A stretch of DNA of 35,937 bases, taken from the NCBI GenBank assembly GCA_016191685.1, contig JACPVT010000308.1:1-35937 (forward strand), given 5' to 3'. Within the stretch, counting starts at the first letter, position 1, and each line of letters begins with the position of its first letter. Below, piece by piece: positions 1 to 10,222 of this stretch. A model generated the notes under the pieces. That model worked only from the letters and a program-made list of their open reading frames with translations. It was not told the DNA's origin and ran no database searches. This DNA comes from Rhodospirillales bacterium (GTDB taxonomy: Bacteria > Pseudomonadota > Alphaproteobacteria > Reyranellales > Reyranellaceae). The position numbers and the translations under genes were made by a program.

Positions 1-4
1 AAAT

Positions 5-27
5 AAAAATCATAATTTTTGATTTTT
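5..27. terminator. AT-only hairpin (AAAAATCA-taatttt-TGATTTTT); possible 3' terminator of a minus-strand gene ending at about 73
   Basis: Perfect 8-bp inverted repeat with a 7-nt loop in an extremely AT-rich segment, downstream (minus strand) of a short reading frame ending in TAG at 73-75. Confidence 0.3.
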
Positions 28-126
28 TGAGAAATTCATTTTTATTTGAATTGCAAATTTCCCATATTCATTCTATAAAGGCGACCCATTACCTTGATAG
101 CTCATGGGCTTAAATTCTTCGGGTAA

Positions 127-978
127 GGCTTTGCCGAGCGCGCTTTCACGCTCCGGCCGCAGACGCCGTGGGTCGTGCATTCGCTGTTCGACATGCAGGC
201 CCAGGCCGGCCAGTGGAAGGCGGCCCAGGAGACGTTGGACTCGGGCATCCGCCGCAAGGTCGTAAGCACAGACAAGGGTCGGGCGCTGAAAGCGCTGCTG
301 CTGGTCGAGCGCAGCCGCGAGGCCGAGCGCGCCGGCGGCGATGCCGATGCCCAGGCGCTGGCGCGCGAGGCTTTCGGCCTGGCGCCGGAGCGGATCGCGG
401 CGACCGGGCGGCTGGCCGAGCTGCAGCTCAAGGCGGGCGACGCCAAGCGCGCGCAGAAGACGCTGGAGCGCGGCTGGGCGGTGGCGCCGCATCCCGATTT
501 GGTCGAGATCTATCTCAGGGCCTCGGGCGAGTCCGAGCCGTTGAAGCGCATCGGCGTCGTGCGCCGGCTGGCGGGACGCAACCCCGACGACATCGAGAGC
601 CACCTCGCATTGGCCCGGGCCTCGCTCGACGCCGGCCTGTGGGGCGAGGCGCGGCGCCAGCTCGAGACCGCTGGCGGCACCTCGCCGCCGGTCCGCGTCT
701 GCCGCCTGATGGCCGAGGTCGAGGAGCGCGCCAACGCCGACCAGGCCAAGGTACACGACTGGCTGGCGCGCGCCGCCGTGGCGCCGGCCGATCGCTCGTG
801 GTCGTGCACCGCCTGCGGCGCCCATCACGAGACCTGGCGCTCGGTCTGCGAGAGCTGCGGCGCCTTCGGCACCCTGCAGTGGCGCGCGCCCGGCACCTAT
901 GGCCAGATCCTGCCACCCGAGGCGCGGCCGGCGATGGCTCTGCCGACGCCGGCAACGAACAACAACAATACGACTTGA
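127..978 (+). CDS. hemY: HemY-like TPR protein, C-terminal part only (5' truncated at the window/contig edge or junction)
   Basis: Frame reads GFAERAFTLRPQTPWVVHSLFDMQAQAGQWKAAQETL..., a HemY/TPR signature, ending TGA 976-978. An in-frame stop at 124-126 lies in the AT-rich segment, so no native start is present. The C-terminus has a CxxC...CxxC knuckle. Confidence 0.8.
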   Translation, partial: GFAERAFTLRPQTPWVVHSLFDMQAQAGQWKAAQETLDSGIRRKVVSTDKGRALKALLLVERSREAERAGGDADAQALAREAFGLAPERIAATGRLAELQLKAGDAKRAQKTLERGWAVAPHPDLVEIYLRASGESEPLKRIGVVRRLAGRNPDDIESHLALARASLDAGLWGEARRQLETAGGTSPPVRVCRLMAEVEERANADQAKVHDWLARAAVAPADRSWSCTACGAHHETWRSVCESCGAFGTLQWRAPGTYGQILPPEARPAMALPTPATNNNNTT

Positions 979-988
979 GGGAAGCGAA

Positions 989-2008
989 ATGTTCGAGACC
1001 ACTCTTGCCGGCAGCCTGCCCAAGCCGTCGTGGCTGGCCACGCCCAACGTTCTGTGGGCGCCGTGGACGCTCAGCGGCCAGCCGCTGTTCGAGGCCAAGG
1101 ACGACGCCACTCTGCTCGCCATCCGCCGCCAGGAAGAGGCCGGCCTCGACATCGTGAGCGACGGCGAGCAGGCGCGGCAACACTTCGTGCACGGCTTCCT
1201 GGCCGAGGTCGACGGCGTCGACTTCGACAAGAAGGTCCGCATGGGCATCCGCAACAACCGCTACGACGCCGACTGCCCGACCGTCACGGGCGCGCTCAAG
1301 CGCCGCAAGTTCGTGCACGAGCGCGAGGCGCGCGTCGCCCGTGCCGCCACCTCGCGCAAGCTGAAGTTCACCCTGCCCGGGCCGATGACGCTGAGCGACA
1401 CCCTGGCCGACGGGTTTTACGGCGACCGGGTGAAGATGGCCTTCGCCTTCGCCGAGTTGCTGAACCAGGAAGCGAAGGATCTCGAGCGGCTGGGTGTCGA
1501 CGTGGTCCAGTTCGACGAACCCGCCTTCAACGTCTATCTCGGCGAGACCGTCGAGTGGGGCGTGCCGGCGCTGGAGAGGGCCGCCGAAGGCCTCAAATGC
1601 ACGACCGCGGTGCACATCTGCTACGGCTACGGCATCGAGGCCAACAACAAGTGGAAGGAGACGCTGGGCGACAGCTGGCGTCAGTACGAGCAGACCTTCC
1701 CGGCGCTCGACCGCAGCAAAATCCAGCAGGTTTCGCTGGAATGCCGCGAGAGCCACGTGCCGCCCGAGCTCATGAAACTCCTGAAGACCAAGACCGTGCT
1801 GGTCGGCGCCATCAACGTCGCCTCCGACAGGATCGAGACTCCCAAGGAAGTTGCCGAGACTCTGAAGCTTGCGACAAAGTTCGTAGACCCTGAACGCATC
1901 CAGGCCTGCACCAATTGCGGCATGGCGCCGATGACCTTGGGCGTGGCTTACGGTAAACTGCGCGCACTTGCCGAAGGAGCCGCCCTGGCGCGCAAAGCCT
2001 TCGGCTGA
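989..2008 (+). CDS. Stand-alone MetE-C-type (core) methionine synthase, MesD-like
   Basis: ATG at 989 with upstream GAGGGAAG; protein MFETTLAGSLPKPSWLATPN... Zn-site motifs HICYG, SLECRES and CTNCGMAP are retained; about 339 aa, no MetE N-terminal domain. Confidence 0.85.
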   Translation: MFETTLAGSLPKPSWLATPNVLWAPWTLSGQPLFEAKDDATLLAIRRQEEAGLDIVSDGEQARQHFVHGFLAEVDGVDFDKKVRMGIRNNRYDADCPTVTGALKRRKFVHEREARVARAATSRKLKFTLPGPMTLSDTLADGFYGDRVKMAFAFAELLNQEAKDLERLGVDVVQFDEPAFNVYLGETVEWGVPALERAAEGLKCTTAVHICYGYGIEANNKWKETLGDSWRQYEQTFPALDRSKIQQVSLECRESHVPPELMKLLKTKTVLVGAINVASDRIETPKEVAETLKLATKFVDPERIQACTNCGMAPMTLGVAYGKLRALAEGAALARKAFG

Positions 2009-2016
2009 GGAGTGCG

Positions 2017-2751
2017 ATGGCCGGCCGCGGCTTTGTCTTCTGGCTTCGTCACCAAGGCATCTTCTGGATGCTGGCGCTTCCCGTCGCGGGCCTTGGCGCC
2101 GGCATCGTGCATGTCGTCGAGTCCAACCTGGAATTCATCGACTACCGCCAGCACTGGGTGTGGAACCTCCTGTTCGCGCTGATCTACGCGTTGTTCCTCG
2201 ACCGCTGGATCAAGGAAGTGCTGCTCGACGGCGCGGACGCCTGCGACGAGGTCGATGCGCTGCGCCGCTCGATGATCTCGCCGCGCTTCGCAGCGTTCGT
2301 CCTGCTGCTGTTCGGCCTCGCCATGGCGTTGGCCGAACTGCCGGTTCTCAGGATCGCCGGCGTGCCCTGGTTGCCGGAGATCGTCGTGTGGGCCGTCGTG
2401 GCGACGCCCCTCGCCCTCCTGTTGCCATCTCTGTCAGCCGGCGAGCCTCTGTCGCTTGGCGAGGCCTGGTCGGCCGGCCGGCCGGTACTCATCGGCTTGT
2501 TCGTCCTGATCGCAGCGGCCGCCCTTCTCTCGCTGCTCGCTGACGCAGCCGCGACGCAGGCAAGCGCCGAGCTGCTGCCCGGCAAGCCATGGTCCGCTGG
2601 CGTCGCCGCCGTGGCGGCGCGACTGGCCGATTGTTTCCTGCTGACATTCGTCGGCTACGGACTCGCCACGTTGTTTCGCGAACACACCGGCTGGCAACAG
2701 CCCGCGCCCGACGATCACACCTATCGCGGCATCCGCGCCCGCAAGGCGTAG
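2017..2751 (+). CDS. Hypothetical integral membrane protein (several predicted TM helices)
   Basis: 244-aa ORF, hydrophobic segments throughout, starts 8 nt after the previous stop. Confidence 0.7.
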   Translation: MAGRGFVFWLRHQGIFWMLALPVAGLGAGIVHVVESNLEFIDYRQHWVWNLLFALIYALFLDRWIKEVLLDGADACDEVDALRRSMISPRFAAFVLLLFGLAMALAELPVLRIAGVPWLPEIVVWAVVATPLALLLPSLSAGEPLSLGEAWSAGRPVLIGLFVLIAAAALLSLLADAAATQASAELLPGKPWSAGVAAVAARLADCFLLTFVGYGLATLFREHTGWQQPAPDDHTYRGIRARKA

Positions 2752-5444
2752 AGGAATTCCAGCGCCTGCCGGGGCGTGAGCTCGTCGGGGTTGACCGACG
2801 CCAGCGCCTTCTCGACTTCTGATTCCATCGCCTTTGCCGCGCCGCCCGCCGGCCGCGCCGGTGCCACTGCGAACAGCGGCAGGTCGTCGGCAAGCTTCGT
2901 CACCGCGCCCGACTGCTCGCCCTGCTCCAGCGCCGCCAGCACCTGCTCGGCGCGCGCCACGACGGCGGCCGGGAGGCCCGCGAGTTGCGCCACGTGGATG
3001 CCGTAGGAGCGGTCGGCGGCGCCCGGCGCCACCTCGTGCAGGAACACGACCTCGTTCTGCCATTCCTTGACCCGCATGGTGTGCGGCGCCAGCGCTGCCA
3101 GGCGTTCCTTGAGCGCGCCCAACTCGTGGAAATGGGTGGCGAACAGCGCGCGGCACTTGTTGACGTCGTGCAGATGCTCGAGCGTCGCCCAGGCGATCGA
3201 GAGGCCGTCGAAGGTGGCGGTGCCACGGCCGATCTCGTCGAGAATGACGAGGCTGTGCGCGGTCGCCTGGTTGAGGATGGCGGCCGTCTCGACCATCTCG
3301 ACCATGAAGGTCGAGCGCCCACGCGCCAGATCGTCGGCGGCGCCGACGCGGCTGAACAGCCGGTCGACGATGCCGATGGTGGCGGTCTCGGCCGGCACGT
3401 AGGAGCCCGCCTGGGCCATCACCGCGATCAGCGCGTTCTGGCGCAGAAAGGTCGACTTGCCGGCCATGTTGGGGCCAGTCAGCAGCCACAACCGGCGCTC
3501 GGACCCGAGATCGCAATCGTTGGGTACGAAGCCCGAGCCGCCTTGCCGCAGTAGCGCCGCCTCGACCACTGGGTGACGGCCGCCCGTGATCGAGAAAGCG
3601 GGATCGTCGGCCAGCACCGGCCGCGTGTAGTGGCCGCTGGTCGCGAGTTCGGCGAGTGCGGCGGCTACGTCGAGATTGGCGAGCGCGCGGCCGGCGGCGG
3701 CCACGCCGGTCGATACGGCCAGCACGCCTGCCGCCAGCTGCTCGAACATCGCCAGTTCCAGGGCTAGCGCCTGGTCGGCGGCGCGGCCGATGCGGGTTTC
3801 GAGATCGGCCAGTTCGGGCGTGTTGAAGCGCGTGGCGTTCGACATCGATTGCCGGCGCGCAAAACCCAGCGCCGCCAGATCGAGTTTGTCGGCATGCGTG
3901 GCCGTCACCTCGATGTGGTAGCCGATCATGTTGTTGTGGCGGATTTTCAGCGTCGCCACACCCGTGGAGGCCCGGTACTTGGCCTCCAGCGCCGCCACGG
4001 TCTTGCGGCTGTCGTCGCGCAAGGTGCGCTGCTCGTCGAGCTCGGCGCGGTAGCCCGCGCGGATGAAACCGCCGTCGCGGGCGAACAGCGGCGGCTCGTC
4101 GGCCAGCGCCGCCGCCAGCGCTTCGATCAGCGGCCGGTGGTTCGAGCAGGCCGCTACGATTTCTCCCAATGGCGCGGGGGCCGGGGCCAGCGCCTCCGGC
4201 TCGGCCCCGAGCAGAGCCGCCAGCGCTTCGCCCGAGTCGAGGCCGTCGCGCAATGCCGCCAGATCGCGCGGCCCACCGCGGCCGACGCTGAGGCGAGTCA
4301 GCGCGCGCTCGATGTCGGGCGTGCGCTTCAGGGCCTCGCGCACCCGCTCGCGCACGTCGGGCCGCTCGACGAAGAGCTGCACCAGGTCGAGCCGCCGTTC
4401 GATCGCGGCGCGGTCGGTGAGCGGGGCGGCAATGCGCTCGGCCAGCAGGCGCGCGCCCGGGCCGGTCAAGGTGCGGTCGATGGTGGCCAACAAGGTGCCG
4501 TCGCGCCGTCCGTCGAGGCTGCGCACCAGTTCCAGATTGCGCCTGGTCGCGGGATCGATCTCCATGGTGCCGTCGGCGCGTTCGCGGCGCGGCGGCGCCA
4601 GCGCCGGCCGCTTGCCGGCCTGCGTGAGTTCGACATAGTCGAGCAGCGCGCCACAGGCTGCGACCTCGGCCCGCGAGAACGAACCGAAGCTTTCCAGCGC
4701 CGCGACGTTGAACGCGGCCTGCAGACGCTTGCGGGCGTTGTCGCTGTCGAAGCGCGCCGAGGGCAGCGGCGTCAGCACCGAGGACCAGTCCTCGAGTGCC
4801 GCCTTCAGCGGTTCGCGGACCAGCAGGCGGTCGGGCAACAGCAGCTCGCCCGGTGCCAGCCGCGCCAGAGCTGCGGCAAGCTGTTGCGGCAACACCGGCT
4901 GGGTGGCGAAATCGGCGGTCGAGAGGTCGAGCCAGGCCAGCGCCAGCTCGCCCTGGGCCTCGGCGATGGCGGCCAGATAGTTGTGGCTGCGAGCATCGAG
5001 CAGCGAATCCTCGGTCAAGGTGCCGGGCGTGATGACCCGGACCACGGCGCGTTCGACGACCGATTTCGCACCGCGCTTCTTGGCCTCCGCCGGATCCTCG
5101 ACCTGCTCGCAGACCGCGACCTTGAAGCCCTGGCGGATCAGGCGCGACAGGTAGGCCTCGTGGCTGTGCACCGGCACACCGCACATCTTGATGTCTTCGC
5201 CGAGATGCTGGCCGCGCTTGGTGAGCGCAATGTCGAGCGCCGCTGAGGCTTTCACCGCATCGTCGAAGAACAATTCGTAGAAATCGCCCATCCGATAGAA
5301 CACCAGATGGTCCGGATGCTGCGCCTTGATCGCCAGGTACTGGCGCATCATCGGCGTCGCGTCAGCCGGAATCGGCGGCGCGGTGCCGGGGGAAGCAGCT
5401 GAACTGTCGGGCACGGTGGGTCCTCGCTCGCCTCGGTCTACCAT
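2721..5444 (-). CDS. mutS: DNA mismatch repair protein MutS
   Basis: [24 protein letters not shown] (Walker A), [12 protein letters not shown] (Walker B) and THFHEL are all present. Start set at MVDRGERG; a later Met is possible. Confidence 0.97.
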   Translation of the reverse strand: MVDRGERGPTVPDSSAASPGTAPPIPADATPMMRQYLAIKAQHPDHLVFYRMGDFYELFFDDAVKASAALDIALTKRGQHLGEDIKMCGVPVHSHEAYLSRLIRQGFKVAVCEQVEDPAEAKKRGAKSVVERAVVRVITPGTLTEDSLLDARSHNYLAAIAEAQGELALAWLDLSTADFATQPVLPQQLAAALARLAPGELLLPDRLLVREPLKAALEDWSSVLTPLPSARFDSDNARKRLQAAFNVAALESFGSFSRAEVAACGALLDYVELTQAGKRPALAPPRRERADGTMEIDPATRRNLELVRSLDGRRDGTLLATIDRTLTGPGARLLAERIAAPLTDRAAIERRLDLVQLFVERPDVRERVREALKRTPDIERALTRLSVGRGGPRDLAALRDGLDSGEALAALLGAEPEALAPAPAPLGEIVAACSNHRPLIEALAAALADEPPLFARDGGFIRAGYRAELDEQRTLRDDSRKTVAALEAKYRASTGVATLKIRHNNMIGYHIEVTATHADKLDLAALGFARRQSMSNATRFNTPELADLETRIGRAADQALALELAMFEQLAAGVLAVSTGVAAAGRALANLDVAAALAELATSGHYTRPVLADDPAFSITGGRHPVVEAALLRQGGSGFVPNDCDLGSERRLWLLTGPNMAGKSTFLRQNALIAVMAQAGSYVPAETATIGIVDRLFSRVGAADDLARGRSTFMVEMVETAAILNQATAHSLVILDEIGRGTATFDGLSIAWATLEHLHDVNKCRALFATHFHELGALKERLAALAPHTMRVKEWQNEVVFLHEVAPGAADRSYGIHVAQLAGLPAAVVARAEQVLAALEQGEQSGAVTKLADDLPLFAVAPARPAGGAAKAMESEVEKALASVNPDELTPRQALEFLYALRARMPR

Positions 5445-5567
5445 AGAAAGCCGGCCGGCCATGTGGACGAGCGGTGGATCGCGCTGCAGCGCAGTATCGG
5501 AAGTTCTCGCACGCTGGCCCCGGCTGGGGATTGCCGCCAATATGCCCCCTCAAACGGGAGTGAAAAG

Positions 5568-7871
5568 ATGACGAGCAAAAGCTCGGAAGCGATGGTCAGC
5601 AACGAAATGGGCGATCTCGACGGCGATTCGCTGCGCATGCATGCGATGGGCCGGCCCGGCAAGATCGAGATCGTCGCCACCAAGCCGCTGGTAACCCAGC
5701 GCGATCTGGCGCTGGCCTATTCGCCCGGCGTCGCCGCCCCCTGCCTCGCCATCGAAAAGGACCCCTCAACCGCCTACGACTACACCATCAAGGGCAATCT
5801 GGTGGCGGTGATCTCCAACGGCACCGCCGTGCTGGGCCTGGGCGACATCGGCGCCTTGGCCGGCAAGCCGGTGATGGAGGGCAAGGCCGTCCTGTTCAAA
5901 CGCTTCGCCGACGTCGACTGCATCGATATCGAGGTCGACACCAAGGACGTCGACCAGTTCGTCAACGCCGTGCGCTATCTCGGGCCGACCTTCGGCGGCA
6001 TCAACCTCGAGGACATCAAGGCGCCGGAGTGCTTCATCATCGAGCAGCGTCTGCGCGAACTGATGGACATCCCGATCTTCCACGACGACCAGCACGGCAC
6101 CGCCATCGTCTCGGCGGCCGGCCTGATCAACGCGCTGCACCTCACCGGCCGCAACCTCAAGGACGTGAAGATGGTGGTGAACGGTGCGGGTGCGGCCTCG
6201 ATCGCTTGCATCGAGCTGGTGAAGGCGATGGGCCTGCCGCACGAGAACGCCATCCTGTGCGACACCAAGGGCGTCATCTACCAGGGCCGCACCGAGGGCA
6301 TGAACCAGTGGAAGAGCGCGCACGCCGTGCGCACCAAGGCGCGCACGCTGAAAGAGGCCATGAAGGGCGCCGACGTCTTCTTCGGCCTGTCGGTCAAGGG
6401 CGCCGTGACCAAGGAGATGGTCCAGTCGATGGCCGACAAGCCGATCATCTTCGCGATGGCCAATCCCGACCCCGAGATCTCGCCGGAGGACGTGAAGTCG
6501 GTGCGTTCCGACGCCATCATGGCGACCGGCCGCAGCGACTATGCCAACCAGATCAACAATGTGCTGGGCTTCCCTTACATCTTCCGCGGCGCGCTGGACG
6601 TACGGGCCAGCACGATCAACGAGGATATGAAGGTTGCTGCCGCCCAGGCGCTGGCCAATCTCGCGCGCGAGGACGTGCCCGACGAGGTCGACCGCGCCTA
6701 TTCGGGCCGTCGCCTGCGCTATGGGCCTGAATACGTCGTGCCGGTGCCGTTCGATCCGCGGCTGATCTCGGCGGTGTCTTCCGCCGTTGCGGAGGCGGCC
6801 ATGAAATCGGGCGTGGCGCGCAAGCCGATCGCCGACATGGCGGAGTACCGCCGCGACCTCTCCGGCCGTCTCGATCCGACCAGCCATTGGCTGCAAAGCC
6901 TGTTCGACCAGGTGAAGGCCAATCCGCAGCGCATCGTCTTCGCCGAGGGCGAGGAGGAGCGCACCATCCGCGCCGCCGTCGTGTTCCGCGACAACGGCTA
7001 CGGCACGCCGATCCTGATCGGCCGCGAGGAGCAGGTGCGCGAGGCCATGAAGACGCTGGGCATCAACGATGCCAGCGGTATGGAGATCCACAATGCGCGG
7101 CTCTCGACCCGCAACGCCCCCTATACCGATCTGGTCTACGGGCGCCTGCAGCGCGACGGCTATCTGCGCCGCGATATCCAGCGCATGGTCAACCAGGTTC
7201 GCAACGTGTTCGGCGCCTGCATGGTGGCGATGGGCGATGCCGACGGCATGGTGACCGGCATCACCCGCCGCTTCCCCGAATGCTACAGCGACGTCAAGCG
7301 TGTCATCGACGTCGAGACCGACCGGGTGCCGATGGGTTATTCCATCGTCGTGGCGCGCCACGGTACGGTGTTCCTGGCCGACACGGCCATCAACGAGACG
7401 CCGTCGCCCGAGGAGCTCGCCACCATCGCCCGTCAGATGGTGCGCAACGCGCGGCAGATGGGCCATGAGCCGCGCGTGGCGTTCCTGTCGTTCTCGAATT
7501 TCGGCAGCCGCGAGATCGAGCGTATCGACCGCATCCGCAAGGCGATCCGCATCCTGCAGGCCGAGAAGGTCGATTTCGAGTTCGACGGCGAGATGCAGGC
7601 CGACATGGCGCTGGACTACGAGCTCCTGCGCGAGACCTATCCGTTCTGCCGACTGACCGGCCCGGCCAACGTGCTGGTGATGCCGGGCCTGCATTCGGCG
7701 CACATTTCCTCGCGCCTGATGCAGCGGCTGGGCGGTGTGACGGTGATCGGGCCGGTGATCGACGGTCTCGCGAAGCCGGTCCAGATCGTGCAGATGGGCG
7801 CCACGGTGAGCGATCTCGTGAACCACGCGGCGCTCGCGGCCTACGGTGCCCTCAGCCGACGGAGGAAGTAA
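5568..7871 (+). CDS. maeB: NADP-dependent malic enzyme with C-terminal phosphotransacetylase-like domain
   Basis: N-terminal malic enzyme ([21 protein letters not shown]) fused to a PTA-like domain ([34 protein letters not shown]). Confidence 0.96.
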   Translation: MTSKSSEAMVSNEMGDLDGDSLRMHAMGRPGKIEIVATKPLVTQRDLALAYSPGVAAPCLAIEKDPSTAYDYTIKGNLVAVISNGTAVLGLGDIGALAGKPVMEGKAVLFKRFADVDCIDIEVDTKDVDQFVNAVRYLGPTFGGINLEDIKAPECFIIEQRLRELMDIPIFHDDQHGTAIVSAAGLINALHLTGRNLKDVKMVVNGAGAASIACIELVKAMGLPHENAILCDTKGVIYQGRTEGMNQWKSAHAVRTKARTLKEAMKGADVFFGLSVKGAVTKEMVQSMADKPIIFAMANPDPEISPEDVKSVRSDAIMATGRSDYANQINNVLGFPYIFRGALDVRASTINEDMKVAAAQALANLAREDVPDEVDRAYSGRRLRYGPEYVVPVPFDPRLISAVSSAVAEAAMKSGVARKPIADMAEYRRDLSGRLDPTSHWLQSLFDQVKANPQRIVFAEGEEERTIRAAVVFRDNGYGTPILIGREEQVREAMKTLGINDASGMEIHNARLSTRNAPYTDLVYGRLQRDGYLRRDIQRMVNQVRNVFGACMVAMGDADGMVTGITRRFPECYSDVKRVIDVETDRVPMGYSIVVARHGTVFLADTAINETPSPEELATIARQMVRNARQMGHEPRVAFLSFSNFGSREIERIDRIRKAIRILQAEKVDFEFDGEMQADMALDYELLRETYPFCRLTGPANVLVMPGLHSAHISSRLMQRLGGVTVIGPVIDGLAKPVQIVQMGATVSDLVNHAALAAYGALSRRRK

Positions 7872-9589
7872 TGGCCGATCTCGTCATTCGCGGCGCCACC
7901 ATCGTCGACGGACTTGGTCACGAACCAAGACGCGCCGACCTCGCGGTCAAGGACGGCCGCATCGCCGCCATCGGTGAGATCGGCGACAAAGCCGCCGAGA
8001 CGATCGATGCCGGCGGTCTCACGCTGGCGCCCGGCATTGTCGACGTGCACACGCACTACGACGCCCAGGTCACCTGGGACACCACGCTCTCGCCCTCGCC
8101 CTCGCTCGGCGTCACCACGGCGGTGATCGGCAACTGCGGCTTCGGCATCGTGCCGGCGCCGCCTGCCGTGCGCGACCTGGTGATCCGCAACCTGTCGGTC
8201 GTCGAGGGCATGGACCTCGACGCGCTGCGCCGGGGCATCGCCTGGGATTTCGAGAGCTTCGCCGACTACATGGGCATGCTGCGGCGGCGCGGCGCCTACG
8301 CCAATCTGGCGGTGCTGGCCGGCCATTCGACCATCCGCACCGCCGTGATGGGCGAGGCGGCCTCGCAGCGCGCCGAGGCGACGCCGGAAGAACTCGCGAA
8401 GATGAAGACGATGGTGGCCGACGCCATGGCCCGTGGCGCAATCGGCCTCGGCGCCTCCTATTCACTCAACCATTCGGGCTACGGCGGCGTGCCGATGCCG
8501 TCGACCATCGCGCCCATGTCGGAGCTCGATGCGCTTGTTGGCGCGATGGGCCCGCGCGGCAAGGGCGTCGTCGCCATCGCCTCGGGCGTCAAGACGCCGG
8601 CGGAGCTGGAACCGATGGCGGCCAGATACGGCCGGCCGTTTTTCCAGGGCACCGGCATGGCGATGTACAACGAGCAGGAACCCGCGCGCGCACTCGGCAT
8701 CTTCGACGCCTGCGCCGCCGCGCTGCGGCGCGGCAATGGCCTCTACGTCCAGATCCCCTGCCAGCCGCTGTCGTTCGACTTCACGATGGCCAACGCCTAC
8801 CCGTTCTACAGCCATTCGGCCTTCGACCCGATCAAGGCTTTTGCACCCGAGCAGCTCGCGGGCGTCTATCGCGATCCGTCGTGGCGCGCCAAGTTCCGCG
8901 AGAACGCGAAGAATCCACGGCCCGGCATGATCTTCCAGGGCAACTGGGATCGCGTGATGGTGGCGGTGGCCCAGAAGCCCGCCAACGCCAAGTATGTGAA
9001 CCGCTACTTGCATGAGATCGCCAAGGCCGAAGGCCGTGATCCACTCGATGTCATGCTCGACCTCAGCCTCGACGAGGGGCTCGAGACCGCCTTCCTCGGC
9101 CGTTTCCTGAATGTCGGCGACGAGGGCGTGGCCCGCCTGCTGAAGCACGAGGCGGGTGTGGTGGCGCTCAGCGACGCCGGCGCCCACCTTATCTATATGT
9201 GCGATGCCGGGTTCGGCCTGCATTTCCTCAGTCACTGGGTGCGCGAGCGCGGCGACTTCGACATCGTCGAAGCCATCCGCCGCCTCACCAGCCATCCTGC
9301 CGACCTCTACGGCATCCAGAACCGTGGCCGCATCGCCGTGGGCGCGCAGGCCGATCTGCTGTTGTTCGACCCCGCAACGGTCGGTGTTTCACCGGCCGAG
9401 CGCGTGGCCGACCTGCCGGGCGGCGGCCGGCGCACCATCCGCCGACCGACCGGCGTGCATGGCGTCTTCTGCAACGGCGTCCGCACTTTCGATGGCAAGG
9501 ACTATGTGAAGCACGCCAGGGGTCCCGGCCACGTGCTCGACAGCTTCAACGAATCGTTCGGCAGTCACAGCGCGCTCGCCGCGCAGTGA
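7871..9589 (+). CDS. Amidohydrolase family, N-acyl-D-amino-acid deacylase-like
   Basis: [16 protein letters not shown]...GIVDVHTHYDAQVTWD; start overlaps the maeB stop by 1 nt (TAATG). Confidence 0.9.
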   Translation: MADLVIRGATIVDGLGHEPRRADLAVKDGRIAAIGEIGDKAAETIDAGGLTLAPGIVDVHTHYDAQVTWDTTLSPSPSLGVTTAVIGNCGFGIVPAPPAVRDLVIRNLSVVEGMDLDALRRGIAWDFESFADYMGMLRRRGAYANLAVLAGHSTIRTAVMGEAASQRAEATPEELAKMKTMVADAMARGAIGLGASYSLNHSGYGGVPMPSTIAPMSELDALVGAMGPRGKGVVAIASGVKTPAELEPMAARYGRPFFQGTGMAMYNEQEPARALGIFDACAAALRRGNGLYVQIPCQPLSFDFTMANAYPFYSHSAFDPIKAFAPEQLAGVYRDPSWRAKFRENAKNPRPGMIFQGNWDRVMVAVAQKPANAKYVNRYLHEIAKAEGRDPLDVMLDLSLDEGLETAFLGRFLNVGDEGVARLLKHEAGVVALSDAGAHLIYMCDAGFGLHFLSHWVRERGDFDIVEAIRRLTSHPADLYGIQNRGRIAVGAQADLLLFDPATVGVSPAERVADLPGGGRRTIRRPTGVHGVFCNGVRTFDGKDYVKHARGPGHVLDSFNESFGSHSALAAQ

Positions 9590-9628
9590 CTGCCAATCGT
9601 TGACCGCGGCACCGAGGAGATCCGGCGG

Positions 9629-10027
9629 CTACGGTCCGACTTTCACGACGGTGAGTTCGTGGCGACGGCCGTCACGCGCCGTCCATGAAATCGACTGGCC
9701 TTCGGCCAGACCGATCAGCGCGGCGCCGACCGGCGTCATCACCGAGATCCTGTGCGCATCGCTGTCCTCGTCGACCGGATAGACCAGCGTCTCCGTGCGC
9801 TCGCGGCCGTCGTCGGACCGGAACGTCACCGTCGAGCCCATGCGCACCACGCCGGCGGGCACGCTGCCGTCGCGCACGATCTTGGCGCGGTCCATTTCGG
9901 ACAGCAGCTCTTCGGCGACCTCGGGCAGGCGCTCGAGCGAAGCGGTGGCAAGATCGGTCAGGCGTTCGTAGTCGGCATTGCTGACGATGATGTTGGGAAC
10001 CGAACGGTTACGCGCGAGGGCGGGCAT
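9629..10027 (-). CDS. rnk: Regulator of nucleoside diphosphate kinase / GreA-GreB C-terminal-like
   Basis: MPALARNRSVPNIIVSNADYERL...TLVYPVDEDSDAHRISVMTPVGAALIGLAEGQSISW matches the Rnk pattern; AGGAG precedes ATG 10027. Confidence 0.88.
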   Translation of the reverse strand: MPALARNRSVPNIIVSNADYERLTDLATASLERLPEVAEELLSEMDRAKIVRDGSVPAGVVRMGSTVTFRSDDGRERTETLVYPVDEDSDAHRISVMTPVGAALIGLAEGQSISWTARDGRRHELTVVKVGP

Positions 10028-10096
10028 CGCTGACGCTCCTGCATTGAAAAGACTGAACGGGTTTCGTCGGTGATCGTCGCAGGGACGATCCAAGTG

Positions 10097-10127
10097 CCCC
10101 GACACCGGGACACAAGCCGGCTCGGGG
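10097..10127 (-). other. Stable interrupted hairpin in the rnk leader / panE-rnk spacer
   Basis: CCCCGA-ca-CCGG-gacacaag-CCGG-c-TCGGGG; a second hairpin GATCGTC-gcagg-GACGATC lies at 10072-10090. No T-tract. Confidence 0.45.
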
Positions 10128-10222
10128 ACTACGCTTCTGCGATCGGATGGTTCCGTCGCGGCACGAGCGAAAGGAGGGCCGAGAGGTTCACCAAAAAGAC
10201 GTAGGCTCGCCATGCGAACCTT

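Noticed and set aside
2434-5184. 916-aa minus-strand ORF in an alternative frame of mutS
   Set aside because: Arg/Gly/Ala-rich low-information translation; overlaps the clear MutS frame on the same strand.
3849-5246. 465-aa plus-strand ORF antisense to mutS
   Set aside because: GC-driven spurious ORF opposite conserved mutS codons; no domain signal.
5481-5492. 12-bp perfect palindrome GCGCTGCAGCGC in the mutS-maeB divergent gap
   Set aside because: Low-complexity GC palindrome expected by chance in this composition; no supporting promoter context.
5766-7826. 686-aa minus-strand ORF antisense to maeB
   Set aside because: His/Arg/Ala/Asp-rich translation typical of an antisense frame in high-GC DNA; no recognisable domain, and the plus-strand maeB is unambiguous.
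9629-10213. 62-aa N-terminal extension of Rnk suggested by the ORF track
   Set aside because: MPALARNR start at 10027 has AGGAG at proper spacing and matches typical Rnk length; the extension has no domain signal.
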